DNA from: Stenocarpella maydis
Taxonomy: Eukaryota; Ascomycota; Sordariomycetes; Diaporthales; Diaporthaceae
NCBI GenBank assembly: GCA_002270565.1
Contig: NQMI01000001.1
Coordinates: 339,575-403,574, forward strand
DNA length: 64,000 bases
Direction of reading: 5' to 3'
Notes under the pieces: model-generated
Databases searched by the model: none
Told to the model about the DNA's origin: nothing
Seen by the model: only the letters and a program-made list of their open reading frames with translations
Shown: piece after piece, positions 1 to 11,432 of the stretch
How the letters are laid out: each line of letters starts with the position of its first letter
How positions within the stretch are numbered: the first letter of the stretch is position 1
Made by a program: the position numbers and the translations under genes

Positions 1-1000
1 CTGCTACATTAATGCAAAAGTAGTAGTATTCTATATTATTAAATATACTTATTATCTGCTATCTCTATTAAATTATTGCTTGAGTTTAGTATATACTGTA
101 GTAAAGGTATTCTTATTTATAATTAACTATATATAAAAATCCTTAGCTTTACCCTTTAATATTATGGGTAATGCTGCCTAGAAGTAAGTTAGGTATAGGT
201 AGTTGTTTTTATAGATATTATAAAAGAGGTGGATTTTATCATTAAGCACTTTATTTGTTACTCTAGTGAATTTCTTATTATCCGAGTAGTATTTGGCTAT
301 ATTAGCAAATATGCCCTTCTCTAGTGATATAGCATATAGCTATTGCAGAGGGATCATAGCATGCTTCTTATAGGCAGCTTAAAATTCCTCCTACTTAAGT
401 AGTAATCCATAGCCATCAGAAGTCTCATAGTTATATATGCCCTATAGCTGACGGGATGGGGACTGAGATCTGGGTATAGCTGGGGCAGTAGGTTGTGATA
501 TAGGTTCGTAGGTACTTGGGCCTATCCCTCTATTGCTGCTTGGTGCTAGTTAGCGTTCCTCAAATGATAGACTATTATTAAAAGGGATATAATTATAATA
601 TCTCTTCAACTATATTATCTATTAATACTAATATTATGTGAATGCTAGGGCTTTTAGTAGGGAATCTATCTCTAATAGTTCCATAAAGGCCTTTATATTA
701 TCATTAACCTATAGGTATATTCCCTTACTTTATAATATCTTCTTAAGGGCAGTAAGGATATTATAATAAATTGCTCTAAATGTTTGCTCTCTCCAGTCCC
801 TAAAGTTATCCTTGAAGTTAATATAGACTTCCTGGCCAGTATTCCTTGTATATACTTGGTAGTATGCTTATATATAGGTATTAAGATGGATTGCATGTGG
901 TCTTGGGTTACTTAGAGCATCTGGATCCAGGTCTACCCCCTATAAACTAGGGTTAAGACTTATCTTAGCGGTAGCTTCCCTAAGTAATATATCCTTAATT
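1..1000 (-). pseudogene. AT-rich degenerate retroelement gag-like relic
   Basis: No intact gene is present. On the minus strand two stretches still read as protein. About 830-715 reads as a helical, charged stretch (YINFKDNFRDWREQTF), and about 330-120 reads as a stretch ending LPIILKGKAKDFY, separated from its upstream part by a single TAG. These look like the gag-like N-terminal region of fungal LTR retrotransposons, where an [F/M]L.G.A..[F/Y] motif is common; that family call is inference. The stops found are of the kind C-to-T change produces (CAG to TAG). Base composition is very AT-rich compared with the cluster further right. Sequence continues beyond the left edge. Confidence 0.4.
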
Positions 1001-1548
1001 ATATCTTAAACAAGTTAATAGAATCAAGACTAGTAGTGATTATTAATGCAGCTGTTAATACTAATAGCATAAGGGTATTATCCTTATTACAGGGGTTTGC
1101 TATTATAATATACAGATTATATAGTTAATATATGGTATTACTATAGTATAGCAAAGAATAGGGGTGTGCTGGGGCAAAGTAGGGGTAAAAAAGATAGTAA
1201 CAAGGGGTAGTGAGTATATAGGGGTAAGCTGTTAGCAGGGGTAGTAAAGATGTGCCAGCTGGTAAGGTTAACCTCGGCTGGTATAGCTAATTGCTGAGGG
1301 GATTGCCGGGGTAGTTGCCAATGGGTGCCGAAGTAGTGATATCTCTAGCATTATCTTCAAGAGTAGCCATAGGTTGGCAATATTATATAGCCTTATGTAT
1401 TCTATAGTTGCTTTCCAATAATACTCAGGGCATAATAAACACGCGTGGGATAAAGGTAGAGTATAGCATCATACATATAGAGCCCTCTTCTTCTCATGAT
1501 AGGTAGTAACGATATTGCTAAAGACTACTAGAGTGTCTTTAAGGAGTA

Positions 1549-3473
1549 AGTCAGACTACCGTTTCACGCACCACCCCCTTCACGCACATCCGGTTTCAGA
1601 CGCCGATTTCTTAACCACCCCTACTACACTCGACGATTCTGACTTCTATTTCAATGCTGTATTCTCGTCAATTATACCATTCGAATCCTCATCCTCTTCT
1701 CTATCCTCCAGTATGGCTTATATCTCTGTTTCATGATACGTGGCTGCCGCTACCGACCTCCTCGATGGGACGTCCCAACGATAAGCGTCTAGAGACCACT
1801 ATGTTTCCAGGTATAGCCTACACCGTCGCCTTCAAGGGTTACCCACTCATGAGGAGTATAATTCGACTTATCAGAAGCTATTATATACTTAGGAGTTAAT
1901 TCTGGCCGACTGGGCCCTTCTGCAGGGCCGTCTAAGCCGTCCCCCGTCACATACGGCTCTTTAGCGCCTTGCAAGCCGTATCGCCAATAATACTATTCCT
2001 AACGTTGCTAACCACCACCCACTGGGAAAGAATTGGATATCACGGTTCCTAATGAGGAATCCCTTAATAAAAACCCTTAAGGCTGTATATATTGAATATA
2101 GGCATATAAATGCAGCCACACATGAGAATATTGACTTCTTCAACCGCCTTAACGAGCCCGAGCTCCTTAATATTCCTCTTAAATTCTGGTATAACTCTGA
2201 TGAGATAGGCTTTTAGGAAGGCAATGGGGAGAATCACCTTGTAATAGGCTCTTTAGCGGTTAAATTGATTATTAAAAAAACAGCCCTCAATTGCATGTGG
2301 TGTACCTCAATTGAGTGCATTAATGGGGCTGGCTATACTATCAACCCTCTCGTTATCTTTAGGGGCAAATTAGTATAATAACAATGGTTTCCTTTAGCTA
2401 AACTTAAGGAATTCAGAAATTGGTTATTTACAACCTTAGAAACAGGCTGGATGAATAATTAGATAGGTTTTCTATAGCTTATGATGATATTCGAGCTAAA
2501 TACCCATCCCTCTAATCCCTTACAATAGAGGGTCCTCCTTCTTGATGGCTATGCCTCATATACTACTAAAGAGTTTATGTAGTATTGCTTTAAATTAAAG
2601 ATTTAGGCTGTATTTCCTCCTGCCTATACTTCCTATATGCTTTAGCCCCTTAATATTAATATATTCTCTCTTTTAAAGAGGTGATATTATTAGAATTTAG
2701 CCCTCTTAGTGATGTAGTATAGCACTAAGGAATCTAGTAAGGAATTCTTCCTTTACGCCTATTAAAAGTTTTGGAATAGCGTTATGAAGACCACTATTAT
2801 CAAGAAGGCATGGGTTATAATAGGAATTTGGCCTAAGGACTAAATGAAGGCGAAAAACTCTTGACTGGTAGCCCAAAATAATAATACTACTATCGCTAAT
2901 AATGCTAGCGGGCCAGGGAAGGGTCTAATTAACTCGCAATTAACTGCAATTAATTTAAAAACACTATATTCCTTTAGGCACGTTGTGGTAACTGAATCGG
3001 AATTGTGTAGCGTTGGTGATATTTATAAATTGCCCACCATTCGCCTCTTCTTTTGCAAGGTCCGTAAGGGGCTTGATAAGTTAGCTACTCGTGCTATTGC
3101 TGCAGAGGCTGAAAACAAGGTCCTTATAGCTGCCCTGGAGCAGCAGAAGCTGAAGAAGAAGAGGAGGGTAGTCCCGGACCCAAATGAAGCCTTTGTTGGT
3201 ATCATGGCTATTATAAAGGAGAGGGCTGTAATGGGACTCATGAAGGAGGAGCCCCCTAAAATACTTGAAGACCACGAGTTAGAGGATGATGATGAGGTTG
3301 AGGAAATGGAGTGTATTGTAGTGCACGCTTCAGAGAGCGAGGGGTTGTTGTCCGATTGTGAATAGCTTTATTGGTTGTTGAGAAATCGAGTGTTGAAATG
3401 GGAGGTGGCTCTTGAGGAGGTCGAAAAATCGAGTGTGCGTGAAGGGGGTGGTGCGTGAAACGGTGCTCTGACT
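1549..3473 (+). mobile_element. Fot1/pogo-type DNA transposon, degenerate
   Basis: The element is 1,925 bp, the usual Fot1 size of about 1.9 kb. It has near-perfect terminal inverted repeats of about 43 bp (1549-1591 and 3431-3473) that start AGTCAGA and contain CGTTTCACGCACCACCCCC. It is flanked by the dinucleotide TA on both sides (1547-1548 and 3474-3475), the target site of Tc1/mariner-pogo elements. The interior encodes a broken transposase in the same orientation. It sits within the AT-rich repeat block at the left end of the window. Confidence 0.85.
1840..3365 (+). pseudogene. Fot1/pogo transposase pseudogene (CENP-B HTH + DDE)
   Basis: Read across frameshifts, the region follows a fungal pogo transposase in order. 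An N-terminal helix-turn-helix part contains RPPSH and GKNWISRFL (about 1840-2050). The DDE catalytic part follows with ENIDFFNRL, LNIPLKFWYNSDEIGF, LVIGS, PLVIFRGK, LLLDGYASYTTKEF and PAYTSYMLQPLN-like stretches (about 2120-2660). The C-terminal tail is still open as a 126-codon frame at 2985-3365 (RAIAAEAENKVLIAALEQQK). Several TAG/TAA stops and frameshifts interrupt it, so it cannot make an active enzyme. The stops sit mostly where C-to-T change would create them, in keeping with RIP in an ascomycete, which is inference. Confidence 0.8.
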
Positions 3474-3475
3474 TA

Positions 3476-4722
3476 ATGCCGTTAGTACCGTTAGCACAGC
3501 CACTATCAAAGCAGTAATGATCTATCTCTTCAATTCTTACTAATCTATAGTCGCCCTTATAACCACTGATTAGTATTAGATGGGTCACATATTGCAATAC
3601 GAGTAAGGTGTTGTTGTTATATTTCTCTCTGTCTTCAGTAGTGGGTGTAGTGGGCATAGCCCACCAGCTATTTCGGGTGTTATATAGTGGGTGGTAGTTG
3701 CTTAGTAAGCAACTACGCCCTCTGGCTACAGTATGGTGGCTGTAGCGATAGCCCACCAGTGTGCTGTTGTACACTACTATTGCCACAAATATTCCTTTTT
3801 ATATTATTGGGATATCGCACCTAGTACGTACTGCTAGGCAACGTGCTATGATTGATCAGTCGCTTAATAACCAGTTTAGCCAAAAGACCAGGACTTCCGC
3901 CAACAGTTGGAATTCCCAAGCAGGACATAGGAGCCGTAGCGCCACAATATATTTTTAAAGTAAAAGTTAGTAATTTAATTGTTATAACACGTAATTTAAG
4001 TTTAGGGTTTTATTACGCGTTTTATACGTTATATTTATATAAATTAATACCTACAAATATATTATATGAGATCTTCTTATACTAAATATGATTTAAAGGT
4101 ATCGGGCGTGAACTAGATTTAGCTATACTTGACCATCCTGACTCGACGAAAGAGAGACAAAAAAAACTTCCAACTCTCGATTCGAAAGTGATCAATATGC
4201 ACCTCCTCGTACCACGAGAAGAACACCGAATCCGAGCTTATGAAACTTGCCTAGCCTCTTTGCCATTTGCAGTAAGCGAAGGTGCTAGATACAGAGGTTG
4301 AGCACGAGGAGGGTGAGATGACCAATGTACTGCAACCGGAAAGGTCGTACAAAGGATGCAGCTTCATTTCAGCTTCTTACTCATGAAAATGAGCTAGCTG
4401 CATTTATAAGCAGTCAGACTGATCATTTTCGTCCGTCTTACCGGTGGAATGCTACTCAAATGATTTCATTATTAAGCCTCCACGCACCAACTCGGGCAAA
4501 GTGCGGCTGAAGCTTCAGTTCGGCACTGTCTATATGAGCCCACTGGGGTCTGGAGAATATAGACGCTTGTATTTTCCTCTACTCATCATCTCTAACGTTC
4601 CCATCTGGTCCATCATAGCAATATAACATTCAGGCAGACCCCTCCGCCTCTAAATCCGCACGGTCTGCTCTAGCGTCCCACAGGATCACTTTCCCGCATA
4701 CCCTCTTGAGAAGGCAACAAAG
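3476..4722. other. AT-rich repeat flank and NmrA promoter region
   Basis: No supportable gene. The first ~500 bases look repeat-derived on the minus strand, with LTR- or retroelement-like sequence, and short open frames there are not convincing. Composition becomes less AT-rich from about 4130. The last few hundred bases are the upstream region of the NmrA-like gene that starts at 4723. Confidence 0.4.
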
Positions 4723-5463
4723 ATGCAGATCCTCATTCTCGGAGCAACCGGCCGTACAGGCACCCAGGTCGTACTGCAATCCCTGCAGCGCGGCCACAAC
4801 GTCACCGCGCTTGTCCGTAATCCCTCCGCGTTGGACGAGCTCACTTCCAAGCTGCCCGCCGCCCAGAAGGCCAATCTCACCGCTGTCAAGGGGTCTCCAC
4901 TCAACGCTGCGGACGTCGTCAATGCCATAACCACCGCCTCTTCCCCGGCGGGCGCAAACACCAAGCTGGCAGTGATCACGGCCCTCAACTCCCGCCGCAC
5001 GTCCGAGAACCCCTGGGCTGCCCCGCACCCCACGGACTCACCGCCGCGGATGATGGCCGACAGCATCGCCAACGTGCTGGCGGGCCTGTCCAAGATAACG
5101 GCCGGTTGGGCCGAGAAGCCCAAGGTGGTCTATGTGTCCGCCATCGGCGTGGGCAAGTCATCGCCCAATGCTCACTGGGTCCTGCGCACCCTCATCGGGC
5201 ACAGCAACGTCAAGCTCACGTACGACGACCACGACGCCGCTGAGGCCGAGCTCAGGGGCGCCGGAGAGGGTTCCAAGTGGGTCGTTCTGCGTCCTGGGCG
5301 TCTCACCGAGGGTGACCACAAGAAGCAAGCCAAGGTGTGGCCTGCGGAGAAGGGCATGGTGGGATTGACGGCGAGTATCTCCAGGGGTGATGTGGCAAGG
5401 TTCTCACTTGATGCTGCCGAGGGCAGCGAATGGGATGGGAAAGATCCAATTATCCTTTCCTAA
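4723..5463 (+). CDS. NAD(P)-binding NmrA-like/atypical SDR oxidoreductase
   Basis: The gene is a single exon of 246 codons, starting at an ATG directly before the Rossmann fold. The N-terminus reads QILILGATGRTG, the GxxGxxG dinucleotide-binding motif of the NmrA/atypical SDR group. It is followed by an ALVRNPS stretch typical of enzymes that bind NADP. Further on come VVYVSAIGVGKS and VVLRPGRLTEG, which correspond to the mid and C-terminal elements of the family. Members are NAD(P)H-dependent reductases or redox sensors in the cytosol, and the substrate cannot be read from sequence. It is the first intact gene right of the repeat block and faces the SDR at 7058-5992 convergently, so it may belong to the cluster edge. 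A housekeeping role is equally possible. Confidence 0.8.
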   Translation: MQILILGATGRTGTQVVLQSLQRGHNVTALVRNPSALDELTSKLPAAQKANLTAVKGSPLNAADVVNAITTASSPAGANTKLAVITALNSRRTSENPWAAPHPTDSPPRMMADSIANVLAGLSKITAGWAEKPKVVYVSAIGVGKSSPNAHWVLRTLIGHSNVKLTYDDHDAAEAELRGAGEGSKWVVLRPGRLTEGDHKKQAKVWPAEKGMVGLTASISRGDVARFSLDAAEGSEWDGKDPIILS

Positions 5464-5991
5464 GCTTTGGGCATCGGGGTGGCTGGTATTTGTGTGCAGG
5501 TTGTACTTGGGCTATTATTTCATGACTTCTGCTTTCTCCCTCCCCCCCCCCTCCTTTTTTTTTTATTTTGGTTAATTATTGTTTCGAGATGAAAAGTCAA
5601 CCCGCCGGGTAGGCCCTCGTGTATGATATTATCAAGCTTGATTTACTAGACAACGATACCTTGGTAGTATGATTATATACATTGTCTTCCATTAAATGCC
5701 TCGTAGGAAAATGCATCTCAAGTGCTCACTACGCGTGTTTTCAGGTGACGGAAATACGAATTTACTGAATATTTCTGTTGAATATCTACAATTGGGAGGC
5801 TACGCCGCGGGTAAGACGATCTTCTTGCGGACTATACTCCATGACAGTTATGGGAATAGCCCCGATCAAGAGAGGACCAAAGAAGACTTGACAAGTCTGG
5901 GACCGTGTGGTCAACGATGATGACCTATCACTATGTGCTGGAGTACGTGGTAATAAAATGTGGTCTATAGCAGTAAATAAAGGTATCACTT
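5464..5991. other. Intergenic, convergent 3' ends
   Basis: This is the space between two convergent reductase genes. It has a pyrimidine-rich tract at about 5535-5570 just after the NmrA gene. The open frames here are short and show no family features. Confidence 0.5.
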
Positions 5992-7058
5992 CTAATATCC
6001 CGATGGAATGATGCCCATTTTCCCGCCATCCGTAACGACAATGTTTCCAGAAAGCCAGGCGCCGGCCTTAGACGCGAGCCAAAGGATGCAGCCGGCCATG
6101 TCCTCGATGTTGCCAGCCCTTCCGAGCGGCGAGATACGAAGAGCATATTCCTCTGGCGAGAGCTGCTCGGAGGACTTTACGATATTCTCAGTCATTTCAG
6201 AAGGATACACTATGACCTGTCAGATCACAAGATGTGAGACGTATTGTCGTTTATGTCGATACTTACAGCCTGGAGCAATAACGTTGAACCTGATCCTGTG
6301 CCTAGTAAACGCCGTAGACATCTGCTTTGCCATATGCGTCACAGCAGCCTTGCTGGCTGAATACGCGAAGTGCGCCATGGGTACGCGGCCGTACGCGCCG
6401 ATGGAGCTGGTGATGACCACCTGACTGCTCTGGGAAACGTTGCCCTTCTCGTTACCCGCGGTCAGCAGCGGCAGCAACGCCGCGACGCTGAAGTAAACGG
6501 CTCCGACGTTGACGCTGAAGGTTTGGTCGAAGGCCGCCGACTCAATGTCCCAAAGCTCCCTCTGATACTCTGGAAGCGGGGTGGTGGTTGGAGGCTTCGT
6601 AATAGGGCCTGTCATTCCTGCATTGGCGACCAGTAGGTTGATGTAGCCGACCTCCTTGGTTATCTGAGCGACGATCCGTTCCAAGTCAGGCTTTGAGCTG
6701 GCATCTCCCTGTAAAGGTATGATGTTGCCGTGCTTCTGTTTCCGATATCAGTACTTGACTTCATGCCTATCCCGTAAGGTTTTGAACGATTTGGTGTGGC
6801 TGATTCGTACGGCTTCTTCTCTGGCCACCTTATCTAGCACCTCCCTACGGCGTCCGACGATGTAGACCTTGGCCCCATTTTCCTCAAGAGCCTTTACAAT
6901 CATCAATCCAATGCCTGCACGAATAAGTTAGCGTGGGTGACATTGGGCTGAATGATAACTAAACATTTACCAGTTGCACCGCCAGTAACAACAGCGACGA
7001 GGCCATTGACGTTGAATAAGTCTGCTGCAGCGAGCGACGGTGATGTGGACAACAACAT
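5992..7058 (-). CDS. Short-chain dehydrogenase/reductase
   Basis: Four exons can be read: 7058-6971, 6914-6811, 6735-6267 and 6209-5992. They join in frame to 292 aa with introns of 56, 75 and 57 bp. The classical SDR signatures are all present: the cofactor motif TGGATGIG (residues 25-32, split by intron 1), NAG (102-104), the catalytic Ser about 174, and YSASK with Tyr189 and Lys193. The tail has GRAGNIEDMAG and a GWLS/NIVVTDGG-type C-terminus, common in fungal NADP-dependent SDRs. It should reduce a ketone or oxidise an alcohol in the cytosol. Given its position among polyketide cluster genes it is a candidate tailoring reductase. The last intron uses an ATAG acceptor, chosen because it restores the usual APGLYPSEM sequence. 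Confidence 0.85.
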
Positions 7059-8355
7059 GTTGCTTTTCGAGCTGGTGGGTGCAGTTGACGTGAATCAGTC
7101 GTCCTATGCTATAGTAGCATTCATTATAAAGGTTCCACGATCCTGTTTCTTAAGACGGAAACGATTTACAGTACAATATTTGTAATGTGAAATTGAGATC
7201 ATTTGTAATGGTGGTTCTAAAATTGATATTTGTTGCTCCAGGCTTGTTTTGATGTGTCCCCGAGGACGGAGGGATTCCCGAAGTTCTGTCTTGAACATAC
7301 TGGGCACCCCGGGCACATCAGTCCATCAAGCAGCTAAGCCTTCCACCCGAGCTTACTTCGGAGGTGTCCCGGGTGAACTGATCCCACACGAAACAGAGTT
7401 CAAGAGCTCGATGGTGGTGTGCAGGAGTCGTAGGTCAAGCTCTTTCAACCCATGAATGTGAACCTGGGTCCCTAGGTTGTGGGAGTTTCTTGTCATGCCG
7501 CAAGGGAGCCTCATTATCCCTTCGCAGACGGCCATCAGCGGTCCCGGGGACCAGTGGTAAGGCTTGGGAGTTTGATAAAACTACGTTCTCACATACTGGC
7601 AGCATACTGTTGGCTTATTTCCACACAGGCTTAGGTACATATGTATACAGGCGACCAAGCGACCAGCCCACAGAGCCCAGCCTAGAGTCACTTCGCCGGA
7701 TCCTTTCCAGAATTACATTGCTTCTACTCACCGCTACTTACTTCAAGTGGACGATTTATTCTTTACCCGCGTTGGGCCTGGTTGGCAGATAACATGTGAA
7801 TATGCTGCCACCCATGATAGCGACAGACTGCTTGGCAGACCAAAAGCGCGAGCCGAGCTGCCTTAGCGCTGATTTCCAGGTTAAATGCGAACACATTTTG
7901 TTGCACTGGAGAGTCGGTCTTTTTGCTTGTGTCGCACTAACCATTGTCATCGATGAATCCCTTGTGCCCATTCGCCGATGCTACATCAATCCCCGTCCTC
8001 GCATCTGTCGTGATTCCTGCTTATTCAGACATCAGGAGGGGACGGCCTCCGGTCCAGTTCGTCCGAAACAATACTAGGCTCCGGACTTAGACCGTAAGTC
8101 CGGCATTCTCGCAAGTCCTGGACCTTTTCAATGTGCTTGCCAGCTTTTGCTCCATTGACTTCTCCGTAATTCCTGAACTCAGAACCCACGATCAATCTTC
8201 TTGTTATTCTGTTATTGTGTTCACTGAAAGGAAGAGAAAAGTAGTACAGACTCAACCTAACCACTACTTGTTAGAGCTTGTCGCCCAACCAGTGACCACA
8301 CATCTATCGCCTGCATCAAACAGCTCACTCATCCATCCACGAGCAAAAAGTTGCG
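7059..8355. other. Intergenic, divergent promoters of SDR and cupin genes
   Basis: About 1.3 kb lies between the starts of the divergent SDR and cupin genes. It would hold both promoters. Open frames of up to 100 codons at 7490-8264 have no recognisable family features and are not called. Confidence 0.5.
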
Positions 8356-8925
8356 ATGGTGAAGACTCAGGGTCAAGAGGCACCTGACCTCAGCACGCCC
8401 AACCGTTACATCACGGACCATGACGCCAATGGCCTTTCCGTCTTCAACAACAGTATTCCTGCCCTACTCCCTATGCAGATCGTCGGCGGCAGGGCCAAGT
8501 TCCACCTTGGCTACGCTACCGATAAGATCCCCGCGGACTTCGCAGGCCAGTCTGACATTGCCACTTACTCATCATTTCTGTCTAACCCACCTGGGATCTT
8601 CCTGCCTGGTGGCAGCGTCCTGCGCATTGTGGACATGAAGCCTGGCGGCGAGAGTCAGATGCACAGAACGCAGAGCCTCGATTATGGTATCGTGCTGGAC
8701 GGTGAGATCGAGCTGATCCTGGATTCTGGGGAGAGTAGAACCATGAAGAGGAGCGACGTAGCAATTCAGAGGGGAACAAACCATCAGTGGCGGAACAAAA
8801 GCCAGACTGAGTGGGGGAGAATGTTGTTTGTTACGCTGGAGGCGAAGCCGATCGAGATTGATGGCAAGGTAATCGGTGGGACTGAAGGTCACGGGGTAGA
8901 TATTGCTACCCCTTCAGGAAATTGA
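8356..8925 (+). CDS. Cupin-domain protein, possible cluster oxidoreductase/isomerase
   Basis: The gene is a single exon of 189 codons. The middle holds a single cupin barrel. Motif 1 is PGGESQMHRTQSLDYGIVLDG (about residues 96-116), and motif 2 is around IQRGTNHQWRN (about 137-147), followed by a GRMLFVTL strand. In motif 1 the usual H-x-H is H-R-T, and the Glu position appears replaced, so metal binding may differ from the textbook site. Small single-domain cupins of this length occur in several fungal polyketide clusters with salicylate-hydroxylase-like monooxygenases and SDRs. That context, repeated here, makes a tailoring role likely, but the reaction is unknown. Confidence 0.8.
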   Translation: MVKTQGQEAPDLSTPNRYITDHDANGLSVFNNSIPALLPMQIVGGRAKFHLGYATDKIPADFAGQSDIATYSSFLSNPPGIFLPGGSVLRIVDMKPGGESQMHRTQSLDYGIVLDGEIELILDSGESRTMKRSDVAIQRGTNHQWRNKSQTEWGRMLFVTLEAKPIEIDGKVIGGTEGHGVDIATPSGN

Positions 8926-11432
8926 TTACGCGCCTGGTGGCATTTCAGGTGGCTTAATTGGGACGTATCTGGGAGGAAAGACTGCACTACCACGAGGGCA
9001 TAGGTTTGAATTGCAGATACTATAAAGTTGCCTCTTGAATGCACGTGATGCAATGAGACTGGAACTGCTTTTCTAGGCTCTTCGAATCACTTCTTTCCCG
9101 GTGTCTTATTCGTGGCCAGAGGAAGCATGGATGCAGAGACCCAAATGCTTAGGTATGCTCACGTCGAAATACTACATCCTACCTCAAGATGCCCAAGGCC
9201 TAGACAGATATCGTGTGAACTTATAAATACCCAGCCAAGCAAAGGTTGCTGTCATCGAGAGAGAGAAATATTTAGGGACAGTTTTGTGACTGCCTATACT
9301 GAGATGCGCCGGCATTCAAGTGGTATGGTAAACTCCTTATCTACCCAAAGTAGGTCCCTGAGTGAGTCAGTGCCTCTCCGCTTCTCTAAGGCTCTAAACC
9401 CCATGCTGGGTGGTACACCCGTGATTCCACAGCACAGCTTTTGGGCTAATTTGATCTGCAAAGGCATAGGCCCGCAAGGCTGCATAGAGTACAGAGGAGC
9501 TTTGGAAGACGTAGTATTTCAGCGACGGCCGCCACGCGCAGGATCAATGGAACACGTGGCAGTGACGACCATGTTCGTATCCTGGCCACATGCCCAACGG
9601 CCTTATCAGCCCCATTGCGTGCATGGTCACGACAGCAAGCCTCCATGCTACCTACCCCTATCCATCATCCGAATCAAGAATGCGAAGGGGCTCCACACTC
9701 AGCCGCAGGTACCAAAACCTTTTGAGCAGCCCAGATTAGTGAGCAGCTGGAAGGAGATGACGGTCTGTGCCGTCACTGCCACCATAAAAATAATGCTTGA
9801 ACATGAAAACGAAATCGTAGTAGTGGCCGAGGATCCAGGATCCAGGATCGAACCTAGGTAGGTACGTAGGCGCGGGCTTCGCGATGCGGCCGCTATCGCG
9901 GTCGTGAGCTGACTGGCTTTGCATGTCGGGTACCGAAGCAGGGACCATGAATCTCTCTCTCGAACCAGATATGCACGCAATCAGAGGCGGCAGTCAGTCG
10001 AATCATTTTCGTGACAGCCAAGACCTCTTAGGGCAGTGGGTAGCGTGGGCGGCTGAGCCCCGCCAGACCGCAGTGGCTCCAAAGTGCCCTGGCCGAGACA
10101 GTCTCTGCTGGTGGTTGAGTGTAATTATTAACGACGTATATCAAATACCTAATCGGGACGGTGAAGCCTGGTGGCGTGGTACAACTTGGTAGTCTTCATT
10201 GTACAGGTGAGCACTGCATCCTGGGGTCGTCACCTGGCTTTTCAGCTCGCAACGTGCGATTTGTTCCACAGCATGGCGTTGAAGACTCGATGGTTGCCTC
10301 CGCGGTATCTATTAAACTAAACCGAAGTCTATGCGTGCCTCGCTGGGTGGTGTGAGTACGATCACTTATCTGGCGGGCATCTGTGATTATGTCTGCCGCT
10401 GACGTGGCTCGGAACATGTGCAGTACCGCCAGGCTCAGCCAAAGAGTTGCCCAGGATTTGGCGGCTTCCCGGGTGCCGTAGAGGGATGCGGGAAACAGCA
10501 TGTAAAGTGTGAAGAGGCACACATTCATTTTGCCTCAATAATGACGATGCCAAGTGTTGCAACAGTTGGTGGGGGATCGCACCGCCACGCGCCATGAGAT
10601 CAACAAGTGACAAGTGCTACCATGGATGAGTAATTCTTTTGACAGGTCACGCTAATACACTCGGATATTCTCACATATAGAACAGGCTCCAAGCCTTGCG
10701 AGGTCGGTGACCATGTGCGCAGGTGGGGATAAGTCGTGCCTCAGAGAAGATGGTGGGCTGTCAGACGGTGTGAGTGAGCGCCACCAAAATAAGATTCACG
10801 GTACTTAGGGCCGAGCTTCGAGATTAAAGACAACATTGCTACTAACTGAGGCAGACTCCGCTTGATGAGCCCTGCTTATCATGTACATGCGTGCGGGATG
10901 AAGCGGGCAGGGCGGAAGCTGCAGGACAGTGCCTTTTGTGGCTGACCGATCTGACTGTATCTACTGTGATTTCCAGGAGACAGAAATCAGGTGTACGCAT
11001 CCAATACATGCTAGAGGAAATGTGTCTCACAGAACCACCGCTTTGGGCTCGGGACATGTGGTTTTCAACCGGGTCTAATCCTGTCAGCAAAACAGCCCAT
11101 CCTGCTGGGAAAAGGCTATCACAGCAATTGTTATCTGTTGTCATCCCAGTCTACCATCAAGCAGAGTAGTCAGACGCTGTTCTGTATGGCTATGTCGGCC
11201 CCGAGCCGCTCGGTCGATGCCTTTGGAATGAGATTTCTTACAAGACGAGCCGAGAAGCATAAAGTGGATTTCCAGCACACCAAGACACTCAGAGAGTGTC
11301 AGTTACTCCCATCACCACTATTGTGATGCTTATGAGACGCTGACAGCCAAGAACAAAAAGACCCACGAGCAGACACTACCCTAGCACCAGACGTAGCTCA
11401 AACTTGGAAGCTCAAGCTTGAAGGCTCAATAT
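8926..11432. other. Gene-poor spacer between cupin and regulator
   Basis: The spacer is 2.5 kb. An open frame at 9112-9861 is not started by ATG and has no family features. The dispersed motif CCTAGGTA occurs at 9852-9865. The last part is the promoter of the regulator. No RNA gene or repeat array is visible. Confidence 0.5.

Noticed and set aside
9112..9861. 249-codon plus-strand open frame
   Set aside because: It begins with GTG, has no domain or family feature, and codon use is unremarkable; probably chance.
9840..9865. B-box-like sequence on the minus strand
   Set aside because: No A box or acceptor-stem partner was found at the right distance.
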